From NCBI GenBank assembly GCA_900542315.1, contig UQMV01000002.1, forward strand, positions 1-64,000: a stretch of 64,000 bases of DNA. The letters are read 5' to 3'. A program made the translations under genes and the position numbers. Shown piece after piece: positions 33,598 through 42,577 of the stretch (positions within the stretch are counted from its first letter, which is position 1; every line of letters begins with the position of its first letter). Source of the DNA: an uncultured Collinsella sp. Lineage in GTDB: Bacteria; Actinomycetota; Coriobacteriia; Coriobacteriales; Coriobacteriaceae. The notes below the pieces were generated by a model. That model ran no database searches, was not told where the DNA came from, and worked only from the letters and a program-made list of their open reading frames with translations.

Positions 33598-33820
33598 TGT
33601 TGAAAACTTGTCAAAACCACGGGCATAAGGTGTCTAAAACCCAACCCACGGTGATGAAAAGTTTTGCGCAGGTTTTGAACGTGGAAAACCACCCCCGTTG
33701 CACACAGGTTGCTGTCGATTTTCTTTCTGGGTCTGACCTGCGTCTTTGGGAGTAATCAACAGTTTCGTCAGTGTTATTACTATTATTAAGATATTTATAT
33801 CTATAGAAAGGTATTAAAAG
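33598..33820. other. Origin region, right part: DnaA-box-like sites and AT-rich unwinding element
   Basis: The gap between dnaA and dnaN has TGTTGAAAA (598-606), CGTGGAAAA (680-688, reverse complement TTTTCCACG) and TAATCAACA (753-761), each close to a DnaA box. It ends in an AT-rich stretch at about 33770-33818 (TTATTACTATTATTAAG, then ATATTTATATCTATAG) that is the best candidate DNA unwinding element in the window. The minus strand there reads TAATAATAGTAATAA, reminiscent of DnaA-trio repeats. Confidence 0.7.
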
Positions 33821-34924
33821 ATGAAGTTCACCGTCAGCCAGAGCTCGCTTACACAAGCCATCGGCGTCGTTATGAAGGGTGTCGCTTCGGCATCCACCCT
33901 TCCCATCCTGTCGGGCGTGCTCGTCAAGGCGCAAGACGGCATCTTGGAATTCCAGACCTCTAACTACACCATCTCAATCCGTCATCGCATCGCGGCGCAT
34001 GTCGAAGAAGAGGGCGAGATGGTTATCCCCTGTAAGATGCTCTCCAATATCACCAAGACCCTCCCCGATGCCCCGGTCACCTTTGAGCTGTCCGAGCGCC
34101 AGGTGCTGATTGGTTGCGAGAAGAGCTCGTTCCGCCTGAACACGCTCGATGCCAATGACTTCCCCGAGTTTCCGGCCTATGCCATCGAGAGTGCCGTGGA
34201 GCTGCCGACCGATATCTTGTCCGAAATGGTCGGCCGCGTGTGGCGCGTCACCTCGACCGACAAGGCCCGCCCCATCCTAGGCGGCGTGCACATGAAGGTC
34301 GAGAACAACACCGTGCGCCTGGTAGCGACCGATTCCTTCCGCTTGGCCGTGTGCGATACACAGGTCGAGACCTCGACCCTCGAGGGCTCCTTTGAGCTCA
34401 ACGTTCCGGCCGATGCCTTTAACGACGCGCTGAACATCATGGCCAGCCAGGTCACCATCATGATCGGGGCTACTGACACCCAGGTTGTCTTTGAGGCCGG
34501 CAACACCACCTACGTGTCTCGCCGCATCGAGGGCGTGTACCCCAACTACAAGCAGCTCATCCCCGATTCGTGCGTGACGAGCGTCAAGATTGACGTCGCC
34601 GCCTTTAACGCCGCCCTCAAACGCGTGGCCGTTATCGCGAGCGCCAACCCCGCCGTCAAGTTCGAGATCGATGTCGAGAACGGGCAGATGGGCCTGTCCT
34701 CCATTTCCAATGACCAGGACCTTGCGCAGGAGACGATCGATGTCGAGGCCGAGGGCGAGTCGGGCACCATCGCCTTCAACTACCACTACATCTTCGGCTG
34801 CCTCAATGCCCTGTCCAAGGAGAAGGAGATCACGCTGGAGCTCAAGAGCTACTCGCAGGCGGGCATCTTCAAGTCCTACGACAAGATCAACTACCTGTAC
34901 CTGGTCATGCCGGTCCGCATCTAG
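33821..34924 (+). CDS. dnaN: DNA polymerase III beta sliding clamp
   Basis: 367 residues, the usual clamp length with three repeated domains. The N-terminal MKFTVSQSSLTQAIGVVMKG and the C-terminal YLVMPVRI, which ends the third domain, are typical. The ring encircles DNA and tethers the replicative polymerase. It follows dnaA across the origin gap and precedes recF. Confidence 0.98.
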   Translation: MKFTVSQSSLTQAIGVVMKGVASASTLPILSGVLVKAQDGILEFQTSNYTISIRHRIAAHVEEEGEMVIPCKMLSNITKTLPDAPVTFELSERQVLIGCEKSSFRLNTLDANDFPEFPAYAIESAVELPTDILSEMVGRVWRVTSTDKARPILGGVHMKVENNTVRLVATDSFRLAVCDTQVETSTLEGSFELNVPADAFNDALNIMASQVTIMIGATDTQVVFEAGNTTYVSRRIEGVYPNYKQLIPDSCVTSVKIDVAAFNAALKRVAVIASANPAVKFEIDVENGQMGLSSISNDQDLAQETIDVEAEGESGTIAFNYHYIFGCLNALSKEKEITLELKSYSQAGIFKSYDKINYLYLVMPVRI

Positions 34925-34934
34925 CAACCGCCCT

Positions 34935-36041
34935 ATGACCATGTTCGCCCGCGATCTTTCCGTCGCGCACTACCGCAGCTTCGATAGCTATCGCCTTGCC
35001 CTAGACGAGGGCGTGACGATACTTGCGGGACCCAACGCGGCGGGAAAGACCAATCTCATAGAGGCGCTGCAGCTGCTGACGAGCGGCGCCTCGTTTAGGC
35101 ATCCGACCGCAGCCGAGCTCGTCCATGACGGCGTGGGCTCGTGCAAGGTCGAGCTGAGGCTCGAGGGCGACGGCCGCGTGCTTGATATGGGGTTGAGCGC
35201 GGAGGACGGTAAGCGCTCGTTTAGCCGCAACGGCAAGAGATGTGCTGCCGCCGGTGTGCGCGGGGTTCTGCCGAGCGTGCTGTTTTGCCCCGACCATCTG
35301 GACATGGTTAAGCGAGGCGCCAGTGTGCGCCGCGCCGCCCTCGATGACTTTGGCATGCAACTGAGCGCACGCTATGCCGATCTTGCGAGCACCTATGGGC
35401 GCTGCGTGACCCAGCGTAACGCCTTGCTCAAGGAGACCTGGTGCTGCCGCGAGATGCTCGGCGCGTGGAACGATTCGATTGCCCGCGCGGGCTCGGCCCT
35501 GCTCGTGCACCGGTTGGCCCTACTCGACCGGCTGGCGGGCCATGTGCACACTGCCTACGGTCAAGTGGCGTCCGGCGAGGCTGTCAGCGTGACCTATACG
35601 TCCACGCTGGGGGATTTGCCCCAGGTCGAGGATCGCGAAGAGCTGAAGGGCTGGGCGTACGAGCGCATGCTGACTGCCCTTGATGAGCACGCCGACGAGG
35701 AAATTCGCCGCGGCGTGACGTTGGTGGGACCGCATCGCGATGAGATTGAGTTTGCCGTGGCGGGCCGCTCCGCCCGCTCATTTGCCAGCCAAGGCCAGCA
35801 GCGAACGTTGGTTCTGGCCTGGAAGGTGGCGGAGGTGGCCGTGGCTCGCGATGTCCTGGGCACCGCCCCGCTGCTGCTTTTGGACGACGTGATGAGCGAA
35901 CTCGACGGCGAGCGCCGCGGTGCTTTTCTGCGGTTGATCGGCGATGATATCCAGACGGTCATAACCACGACCAACCTGGGGTATTTTACCGATGACCTGC
36001 TTGATCGAGCCAAGGTGGTGAGCATGGGTGAGACGTGCTAA
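34935..36041 (+). CDS. recF: DNA replication and repair protein RecF
   Basis: 368 residues from the ATG at 34935; an alternative ATG lies at 34941. It is an SMC-like ATPase that helps load RecA at gaps. Walker A is GPNAAGKTN (about 33-41), the signature region is SQGQQRTLVLAWKVAE and Walker B is LLLLDDVMSELD. It starts 10 bases after the dnaN stop and overlaps the next gene by 14 bases, so dnaN-recF-DUF721 form one unit. Confidence 0.96.
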   Translation: MTMFARDLSVAHYRSFDSYRLALDEGVTILAGPNAAGKTNLIEALQLLTSGASFRHPTAAELVHDGVGSCKVELRLEGDGRVLDMGLSAEDGKRSFSRNGKRCAAAGVRGVLPSVLFCPDHLDMVKRGASVRRAALDDFGMQLSARYADLASTYGRCVTQRNALLKETWCCREMLGAWNDSIARAGSALLVHRLALLDRLAGHVHTAYGQVASGEAVSVTYTSTLGDLPQVEDREELKGWAYERMLTALDEHADEEIRRGVTLVGPHRDEIEFAVAGRSARSFASQGQQRTLVLAWKVAEVAVARDVLGTAPLLLLDDVMSELDGERRGAFLRLIGDDIQTVITTTNLGYFTDDLLDRAKVVSMGETC

Positions 36042-36591
36042 TTACGAGCGCGAGAGCGAAACGGTCGCCTTCAGTGGCTTTTTGAACGCAGAGCGCCAGC
36101 GCATCCTGGCGGCTGCAACGCCTAAGCGCCGTGCACAGATGGAGGCTGCCGAGGAGTCGCGCGCGATCTATCGCGCGTGGAACGCGGTGTGCTCGGGCAC
36201 GCGCGAGGGGCGGCATGTGACGGGCCTGCGCTACCTGCCCGAGTCCAATGAGCTGCTGGTGTATCTCGACTCGCCCTCGTGGACGCAGGAAATGACGCTG
36301 TTGCGCGAGATCATCCGCGCGCGCATGGAGCGCGCCGGTGCGCATGTGGACGGCCTGGTGTTCAAAACCACCGCGCCCGGTCACACGCCGCCCGCCGCCA
36401 AGCAGCGCCTGCGCCCGGCGACGACCGAGCGCCCGCCGGCCCCGCACGCCGACCTAAGTGAGGCCGAGCGCACCGAGATTGAGCGCCAAGTGGCGCCCAT
36501 CGAAGACCAAAAACTGCGCGAGGCCCTCGAGAATGCCATGAGAGCCAGTGCCGAGTGGGCCAAGGGCGTAGAAAGCAAAAAAGAGCCTTAA
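36028..36591 (+). CDS. DUF721 (DciA-like) protein
   Basis: 187 residues with a GTG start inside the end of recF. The central part (AWNAVCSGTREGRHVTGLRYL, ELLVYLDSPSWTQEMTLLR) matches the DUF721 family. Members of that family include DciA, the ancestral loader of the DnaB helicase. The C-terminal third is Pro/Ala/charged and probably disordered. Its position between recF and gyrB is conserved in actinobacteria. A loader role here is inferred from family and place. Confidence 0.85.
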   Translation: MRRANYERESETVAFSGFLNAERQRILAAATPKRRAQMEAAEESRAIYRAWNAVCSGTREGRHVTGLRYLPESNELLVYLDSPSWTQEMTLLREIIRARMERAGAHVDGLVFKTTAPGHTPPAAKQRLRPATTERPPAPHADLSEAERTEIERQVAPIEDQKLREALENAMRASAEWAKGVESKKEP

Positions 36592-36619
36592 ATCGCATCT
36601 GGTGGCCTTGTAGAGCCAA

Positions 36620-36648
36620 ATACCCTCGTTCCCGAGGGTATTTTTTTA
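36620..36648 (+). terminator. Terminator after the DUF721 gene
   Basis: The stem ATACCCTCG/CGAGGGTAT with a four-base loop is followed by a run of T residues, 28 bases past the stop. Confidence 0.88.
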
Positions 36649-36696
36649 CGATAAACTAGTAAGGCTGTACACATTTTTTTGACTGAAGGAGGACGT

Positions 36697-38727
36697 GTGG
36701 CAAACGAAAACGATTACGATGGCGGCGAGATTAAGATTCTCGAAGGTCTCGAGGCCGTTCGTAAGCGCCCGGGCATGTATATCGGCTCGACGAGCGCCAG
36801 CGGTCTGCATCACCTGGTGTGGGAGATCGTTGACAACTCCGTCGACGAGGCCATGGCCGGTTTCTGCACCGAGATCCAGGTGACGGTCCACGCCGACAAC
36901 TCCATCACGGTCGTTGACAACGGGCGCGGCATCCCCGTCGACGAGCACCCTGTAAAAAAGATCCCGACGCTCGAGGTCGTCATGACGATCCTGCACGCCG
37001 GCGGTAAGTTCGATAACTCGGCCTATAAGGTTTCGGGCGGCCTGCACGGCGTGGGCATCTCCGTCGTCAACGCACTGTCCAAGCGCGTGGTCGTTCAGGT
37101 TCGTCGCGACGGCAACACCTACGAGATGGAGTTCTCGCGCGGCAAGACCGTCAAGAAGATGGAGGTCGTGGGCACCTCGGATTCGACGGGCACCACCGTC
37201 ACCTTCTGGCCCGACGACGAGATCTTCGAGACCTGCATCTACGATTTCGATACGCTGCACAACCGTCTGCAGGAGACGGCGTTCCTCAATAAGAACCTCA
37301 AGATCGTGCTGACCGACGAGCGCGATGCGACTCCCCACGTGGAGGAGTTTTGCTACGAGGGCGGCATCATCGACTTCGTCAAGTTCCTCAACGAGGGCAA
37401 GGACGTCCCCGAAGCCTTTAAGGAGCCCATCTACATCGAGGGCAAATCGGACCCGGACGCGCCTGTGACCAAGATGGGCGAGGTCGAGGTTTCCCTGCAG
37501 TGGAATAGCGGTTACGGCGAGAACGTCATGTCGTTTGCCAACGACATCTACACTCCCGAGGGCGGCATGCACCTTGAGGGCTTCCGCACCGCGCTCACCC
37601 GCGTAATCAACGATTACGCGCGCAAGCAGAACCTGCTCAAGGAAAAAGACGCCAACCTGACCGGCGACGATGTGCGCGAGGGCCTTTCGGCCGTTATCTC
37701 GGTCAAGCTGCCCGATCCGCAGTTTGAGGGCCAGACCAAGGCCAAGCTCGGTAGCTCCTATATGCGCGCGCTCACGCTCAAGATCGTGACCGACGGCCTC
37801 ACCGATTATTTGGAGGAGCACCCTAAGCCCGCTCGCGAGATCGTCAAGAAGGCGCAGCAGGCCTGCAAGGCGCGCAACGCCGCCCGCAAGGCGCGCGAGG
37901 CGACCCGTCGCAAGAGCCTGCTCGAGACGGCGTCCCTGCCCGGTAAGCTCGCCGACTGCTCGGTGCGCGATGCCGAGCTGACCGAGCTCTTCATCGTAGA
38001 GGGCGACTCGGCAGGCGGTTCGGCCAAGGACGGCCGTCGCCGAGACATCCAGGCGATTCTGCCCCTGCGCGGCAAGATTTTGAATGTCGAACGTGTTGGT
38101 GACCATCGCGCGTTCTCGAGTGACACCATCCAGTCGCTGATTACCGCGATCGGCTGCGGCGTCACGACGAGTGCCGGCGACGGCGGCGATTTCGATATCA
38201 CCAAGGCGCGCTACCACAAGATCATCATCATGACCGATGCAGACGTCGACGGTGCGCATATCCGCATCCTGCTGCTGACGTTCTTCTACAAGTACATGCG
38301 TCCGCTGATCGATGCCGGCTACGTCTATGTTGCCTGCCCGCCCATCTTTGGCATTAAGGTGCGCAACAAGATCCACTACGTGTATCCCAACGGCCGCCAG
38401 CCCGAAGACGAGATCCTGCGCGACACCATCCAGAGCCTGGGCCTGAGCCCCGACGATAACGACGAGGATGGCAAGGCCAAGGACGGCAAGATCACCAAAA
38501 AGCGCAAGGGCTATACCGTCCAGCGCTACAAGGGCCTGGGCGAGATGGACCCCAAGCAGCTTGCCTCGACGACGATGGACCCCAAGACCCGCATCCTGCA
38601 GCGCGTGTCGATCGAGGACGCCGTGGTGGCGGACCGTGCCGTGCGCGAGCTGATGGGTTCCGAGGTCGGCTATCGCCGCGAGTACATTGAAAAACATGCG
38701 CATGACGCGCGTTTCCTTGACGCTTAA
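36697..38727 (+). CDS. gyrB: DNA gyrase subunit B
   Basis: 676 residues from the GTG at 36697, which has GAAGGAGG six to seven bases upstream; a TTG at 36679 is a weaker alternative. The ATPase region shows EIVDNSVDEAM and DNGRGIPVD, and KVSGGLHGVGISVVNALS forms the ATP lid. The TOPRIM region has EGDSAGGSAKDGR near 434 and a DADVDGAHIR acidic motif. Together with GyrA it introduces negative supercoils. The gyrA gene follows after 11 bases. Confidence 0.98.
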   Translation: MANENDYDGGEIKILEGLEAVRKRPGMYIGSTSASGLHHLVWEIVDNSVDEAMAGFCTEIQVTVHADNSITVVDNGRGIPVDEHPVKKIPTLEVVMTILHAGGKFDNSAYKVSGGLHGVGISVVNALSKRVVVQVRRDGNTYEMEFSRGKTVKKMEVVGTSDSTGTTVTFWPDDEIFETCIYDFDTLHNRLQETAFLNKNLKIVLTDERDATPHVEEFCYEGGIIDFVKFLNEGKDVPEAFKEPIYIEGKSDPDAPVTKMGEVEVSLQWNSGYGENVMSFANDIYTPEGGMHLEGFRTALTRVINDYARKQNLLKEKDANLTGDDVREGLSAVISVKLPDPQFEGQTKAKLGSSYMRALTLKIVTDGLTDYLEEHPKPAREIVKKAQQACKARNAARKAREATRRKSLLETASLPGKLADCSVRDAELTELFIVEGDSAGGSAKDGRRRDIQAILPLRGKILNVERVGDHRAFSSDTIQSLITAIGCGVTTSAGDGGDFDITKARYHKIIIMTDADVDGAHIRILLLTFFYKYMRPLIDAGYVYVACPPIFGIKVRNKIHYVYPNGRQPEDEILRDTIQSLGLSPDDNDEDGKAKDGKITKKRKGYTVQRYKGLGEMDPKQLASTTMDPKTRILQRVSIEDAVVADRAVRELMGSEVGYRREYIEKHAHDARFLDA

Positions 38728-38738
38728 GAGGAGGTAAC

Positions 38739-41480
38739 GTGGCAGACGATATCAATAACAACGAGGGTATGGACGAGGCCGGCGATGCCGGTATGCCCGA
38801 TGATCTGAAGCGCCTGCTTGCCCGTGCTGAGCAGGGCGAGGACGGCGACCCGGACGCCTATAACCCCGATGCCGATGATGATGAGGAAGAGGACGACGAC
38901 GCCGAGCTCGAGGAGAGCTTTGGCGAAGTCGACCGTGGTGCCTCGGCCGGCGAGGATATCAACGGCGGTCAGCTCCAGATTTCGGAGTTTGGCCGCGAGA
39001 TGAAGCAGTCGTTCATCGAGTATTCGATGTCGGTTATCACGGCGCGCGCCCTGCCGGACGTGCGCGACGGCTTAAAGCCGGTGCACCGCCGCATCCTGTA
39101 CGCGATGAACGAGAGCGGCATCTACCCCAACCGCCCGCACAAGAAGTCAGCTTGGACGGTCGGCGAAGTTATCGGTAAGTACCACCCGCATGGCGACTCC
39201 GCGGTCTATGAGGCCATGGTCCGCCTGGCGCAGTGGTTCTCCATGCGCACGCCGCTCATCGACGGTCACGGCAACTTCGGCAACATCGACGGCGACGGCG
39301 CGGCGGCCATGCGTTACACCGAGAGTCGCCTGGCCAAGCCCGCCATGGAACTGCTGCGTGACTTGCAGAAGGATACCGTCGACTGGCAGCCCAACTACGA
39401 CGAATCGCTCGCCGAGCCCGTGGCACTGCCTGCGCGCTTCCCCAACCTGCTGGTCAACGGCAGCCAGGGCATCGCCGTCGGCATGGCCACCAACATCGCC
39501 CCGCATAACCTCACCGAGGCGATCGAGGCCACCTGCTACCTGATCGACAACCCCGACGCCACTGTCGACGAGCTCATGCAGATCATGCCCGGTCCGGACT
39601 TCCCCACCGGCGCCATCATCATGGGCAGCGCCGGCATTAAGCAGAGCTACGAGACCGGCCGCGGCTCCATTACCGTGCGTGCCAAGGCACATGTGGAGTC
39701 CACCAAGACCGGCCGCAGCCGCCTGGTCTTTACCGAGATTCCCTACATGGTCAACAAGGGCACCCTGCAGGAGAAGATCGCCCAGCTCGTCAACGACAAG
39801 CGCATCGAGGGCATCTCGGATATGCGCGATGAGTCCAACCAGAAGGGTATCCGTCTGGTCATCGAGCTCAAGAAGGGCGTCATTCCGCAGGTCGTGCTCA
39901 ACAACCTGTATAAGTACACCTCGCTGCAGACGACCTTTGGCGCCAACAACCTGGCGCTCGTCAACGGCGTTCCCAAATGCCTGAGCCTGCGCGAGATGCT
40001 GCAGCACTACATCGACCACCAGGTCGACGTCGTCACTCGCCGCACCCGCTTCGACCTTAAAAAGGCCCAGGCCCGCGCGCATATCCTTGAGGGCTACTTG
40101 ATGGCCCTCGACCATATCGACGAGGTCATTAGCATTATTCGCTCCTCGCAGACCGACTCCGAGGCCAGCAGCCGCTTGATCGAGCGCTTTGGCTTTACGC
40201 CCGAGCAGACCACGGCCATCCTCGAGATGAAGTTGCGCCGCCTGACCGGCCTGGAGCGCGACAAAATTCAGGAAGAGCTGGACGGTCTGCGCCGCGCCAT
40301 CGCCTACTACGAGGACCTGCTGGCGCATGAGGAGAAAATCCTGGGCGTCATTAAGGAAGAGATGCGCGAGATCTCCAAGAAGTTTGGCGACAAGCGCCGC
40401 ACCGAGATCAGCCAGGTTGAGAAGGACCTGGATGTCGAGGACCTCATCGCCGACGAGGATATGGTCGTGACCATCACCCACACCGGCTACGTTAAGCGTA
40501 TCCCGGTTGCCGCCTACCGCGCCCAAAAGCGCGGCGGCAAGGGCGTGTCGGGCGTCAACCTCAAAGAGGACGACGTTATTGATGAGATGTTCATCGCGTC
40601 CACGCACGAGTACGTGCTGTTCTTCTCGAGCAAGGGCAAGGTCTATCGCCTGAAGGTGCACGAGCTGCCGGTGGGTACGCGCCAGGCGCGCGGTACCGCG
40701 ATCGTCAACCTGCTGCCCTTCGAGGAGGGCGAGAAGATCGCGAGCGTCATCAGCTGCCGCGAGTTCCCGGCCGACGAGTACCTGATGTTTGCCACCAAGA
40801 GCGGCATGGTCAAGAAGACCGTGATGAGCGCATATGACCGCAGCCGTCGCGACGGCCTGATCGCTATCAACCTGCGTGACGACGACGCGCTGCTGAACGT
40901 GCGCCGCGTACGCGAGGGCGACAAGATTATCCTGGCCACCACCGCGGGCAAGGCAATCATGTTCTCCGAGGAGCAGGTGCGCGCTACCGGCCGCGATACC
41001 AGCGGCGTTCGCGGTATCGGCATGAAGGACGGCGTGAGCGTTCTGGGCATGGAAGTCACTAACGGCAACGGCGATCTGTTTGTCATCACCGAGCGCGGCT
41101 ACGGCAAGCGCACACCGGTCGCGGACTACCCGGAGCAGAATCGCGGCGGCCAGGGCGTCTACACCATCCAAATGACCGAGCGTAAGGGTAACCTCGCGGC
41201 CATGAAGACGGTGGGCCCGCAGCACGAGCTGTTCATCGTGACGGAGGGCGCGACGGTGATTCGCGTGAGGACCGACGAGATCAGCCAGACCGGCCGCGCC
41301 ACCCAGGGCGTCAAGATGATGACCGTCGACGACAACGACCGCATATGCGCCGTGGCCCGTATGACGGCAGCCAAGGAAAAACCCGAAGGCGAGGGCGCCG
41401 AGGCCGCAGCCGACACCGAAGAGACCCCAGTCGACCTAGGCGACGGCAACGACATGCCAGAGGATCTCCTCGACGAGTAA
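38739..41480 (+). CDS. gyrA: DNA gyrase subunit A
   Basis: 913 residues with a GTG start behind AAGAGGAGGT. The catalytic tyrosine is Tyr193 in RYTESRLAKPA, and the quinolone-resistance region reads HPHGDSAVYEAMVRLAQ with Ser and Glu in the usual sensitive positions. The C-terminal beta-pinwheel repeats carry the GyrA-box-like KRGGKGVSG. An unusual acidic N-terminal extension of about 85 residues, rich in Asp and Glu, precedes the family start (REMKQSFIEYSMSVI). The C-terminus is also acidic. A terminator follows the gene. Confidence 0.98.
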   Translation: MADDINNNEGMDEAGDAGMPDDLKRLLARAEQGEDGDPDAYNPDADDDEEEDDDAELEESFGEVDRGASAGEDINGGQLQISEFGREMKQSFIEYSMSVITARALPDVRDGLKPVHRRILYAMNESGIYPNRPHKKSAWTVGEVIGKYHPHGDSAVYEAMVRLAQWFSMRTPLIDGHGNFGNIDGDGAAAMRYTESRLAKPAMELLRDLQKDTVDWQPNYDESLAEPVALPARFPNLLVNGSQGIAVGMATNIAPHNLTEAIEATCYLIDNPDATVDELMQIMPGPDFPTGAIIMGSAGIKQSYETGRGSITVRAKAHVESTKTGRSRLVFTEIPYMVNKGTLQEKIAQLVNDKRIEGISDMRDESNQKGIRLVIELKKGVIPQVVLNNLYKYTSLQTTFGANNLALVNGVPKCLSLREMLQHYIDHQVDVVTRRTRFDLKKAQARAHILEGYLMALDHIDEVISIIRSSQTDSEASSRLIERFGFTPEQTTAILEMKLRRLTGLERDKIQEELDGLRRAIAYYEDLLAHEEKILGVIKEEMREISKKFGDKRRTEISQVEKDLDVEDLIADEDMVVTITHTGYVKRIPVAAYRAQKRGGKGVSGVNLKEDDVIDEMFIASTHEYVLFFSSKGKVYRLKVHELPVGTRQARGTAIVNLLPFEEGEKIASVISCREFPADEYLMFATKSGMVKKTVMSAYDRSRRDGLIAINLRDDDALLNVRRVREGDKIILATTAGKAIMFSEEQVRATGRDTSGVRGIGMKDGVSVLGMEVTNGNGDLFVITERGYGKRTPVADYPEQNRGGQGVYTIQMTERKGNLAAMKTVGPQHELFIVTEGATVIRVRTDEISQTGRATQGVKMMTVDDNDRICAVARMTAAKEKPEGEGAEAAADTEETPVDLGDGNDMPEDLLDE

Positions 41481-41520
41481 GTAGTCCTCTCCGGTCAAAA
41501 ACATCAGACCCCATATATCG

Positions 41521-41554
41521 GCGGTCGGCGCACCTGCGCGCCGACCGCTTTTTT
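41521..41554 (+). terminator. Terminator of gyrA
   Basis: The stem GCGGTCGGCGC/GCGCGCCGACCGC is followed by six T residues. Its T run is also the outer arm of the giant palindrome that follows. Confidence 0.9.
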
Positions 41555-41734
41555 GAAAACCTAGGGACCCGCGTTCGCCCCGGCCGCCCGGCGGCATATG
41601 AAGTCGATCGCGAGTTCCGCACGAGCCGGAGAGCACTTAATGTGCTCTCCGTGCGAGTCAGGACTGTCCGAGCAGGCGACTTCATATGCCGCCGGGCGGC
41701 CGGGGCGAACCCCTCCCAAAGATTTTCAAAAAAG
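41548..41734. repeat. Giant intergenic palindrome between gyrA and tRNA-Ile
   Basis: Perfect 34-bp inverted arms lie at 573-606 and 677-710 (GTTCGCCCCGGCCGCCCGG..., ending in CATATGAAGTCG). An outer pair CTTTTTTGAAAA (548-559) and TTTTCAAAAAAG (723-734) extends it with a short imperfect link. At the centre is GGAGAGCAC-TTAAT-GTGCTCTCC (628-650). The whole 187 bases can fold into one long hairpin. No protein frame is convincing inside. Confidence 0.85.
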
Positions 41735-41737
41735 TTG

Positions 41738-41767
41738 TTGACGCGCGCGTAACGACTCGTCTAATAT
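41738..41767 (+). promoter_or_regulatory. Promoter of tRNA-Ile
   Basis: -35 TTGACG (738-743), an 18-base spacer and -10 TAATAT (762-767), 14 bases before the tRNA 5' end. Confidence 0.8.
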
Positions 41768-41781
41768 ATCCCTTGCGCGAT

Positions 41782-41855
41782 GGACCTGTAGCTCAGTTGG
41801 TTAGAGCGTCCGGCTGATAACCGGGAGGTCACAAGTTCGAATCTTGTCAGGTCCA
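41782..41855 (+). tRNA. tRNA-Ile (anticodon GAU)
   Basis: A 74-base cloverleaf. The acceptor stem is GGACCTG/CAGGTCC, the anticodon loop CTGATAA carries GAT and the T-arm is ACAAGTTCGAATCTTGT. An encoded CCA follows at 856-858. It is a free-standing gene, not in an rRNA operon. Confidence 0.97.
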
Positions 41856-41872
41856 CCATCAAAACCGTGAAG

Positions 41873-41903
41873 AGCCTCGGGGCAATTGCCTCGAGGCTTT
41901 TTT
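41873..41903 (+). terminator. Terminator of tRNA-Ile
   Basis: The stem AGCCTCGGGGCAA/TTGCCTCGAGGCT is followed by TTTTTT. Confidence 0.85.
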
Positions 41904-42043
41904 CTTACCTACTGCAAGTAGTCAAAAAGGTCCCGTCCCAAATTAACTACTTTGATTTTGTGTGCTGTGCGGAAGTTTGGGTAGTATAGCTATTCAATGC
42001 GGCGGGCCGCCGCGTGTTAACCGCTACGTACCGGAGGTGTTCC

Positions 42044-42544
42044 ATGGTTCGTGTCGACATAGAGACTATCGTCATGGCCGCCGGTCCCGTGCCATCGCTT
42101 ATCGTGCTTCGCGAGCGCTGCAGCAAGTCGGATTCCCCCGCGCCGCTGCGCTCCCTCTCCATCCAGACTGGCTCGTTTGAGGCTGCGGCAATTAGCCGCG
42201 GCATCGACAGCGGCCGTGCCGATCGCCCGATCACGCACGACCTGCTGCTCGACACCGTCGACGCCCTAGGTGCCAAGCTCGAGCGCGTCGAAATCGTCCG
42301 CGCCGAGCCGCCCGTGTTTTACGCGACGGTTGTCGTGTTGGCCGATGGCAACGAGCATAGGATCGATGCACGTCCGAGTGACGCCATCGCCCTCGCCGTA
42401 CGCAGCAATGCCCCCATGTTCGTTGAAGACGACATCATGAATCGCTTGGGCACCGTCTCACCGCACGCCGAGGAAGTCGACGACGAGCAAGAGTTCGAAA
42501 AGTTCGATGAGTTCGTCCACACGCTCTCGCCCGATGATTTTTAA
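42044..42544 (+). CDS. Bifunctional nuclease (BFN/DUF151) family protein
   Basis: 166 residues from the ATG at 42044 with GGAGGT upstream. The core shows FYATVVVLADGNEHRIDARPSDAIALAVRSNAPMFV, the hallmark of the BFN/DUF151 family, preceded by THDLLLDTVDALGA. Some plant members have dual RNase/DNase activity; the bacterial role is unclear. The tail is acidic. First gene of a group of small genes running to typA. Confidence 0.9.
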   Translation: MVRVDIETIVMAAGPVPSLIVLRERCSKSDSPAPLRSLSIQTGSFEAAAISRGIDSGRADRPITHDLLLDTVDALGAKLERVEIVRAEPPVFYATVVVLADGNEHRIDARPSDAIALAVRSNAPMFVEDDIMNRLGTVSPHAEEVDDEQEFEKFDEFVHTLSPDDF

Positions 42545-42577
42545 ATGCCCGGCAAACACGCGACGGAGTGCGCGCTC

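Noticed and set aside
36646..41225. Long minus-strand frames opposite gyrB and gyrA
   Set aside because: Both gyrase subunits are clear on the plus strand. The opposite frames are rich in His, Asp, Gly and Val, as expected of shadows.
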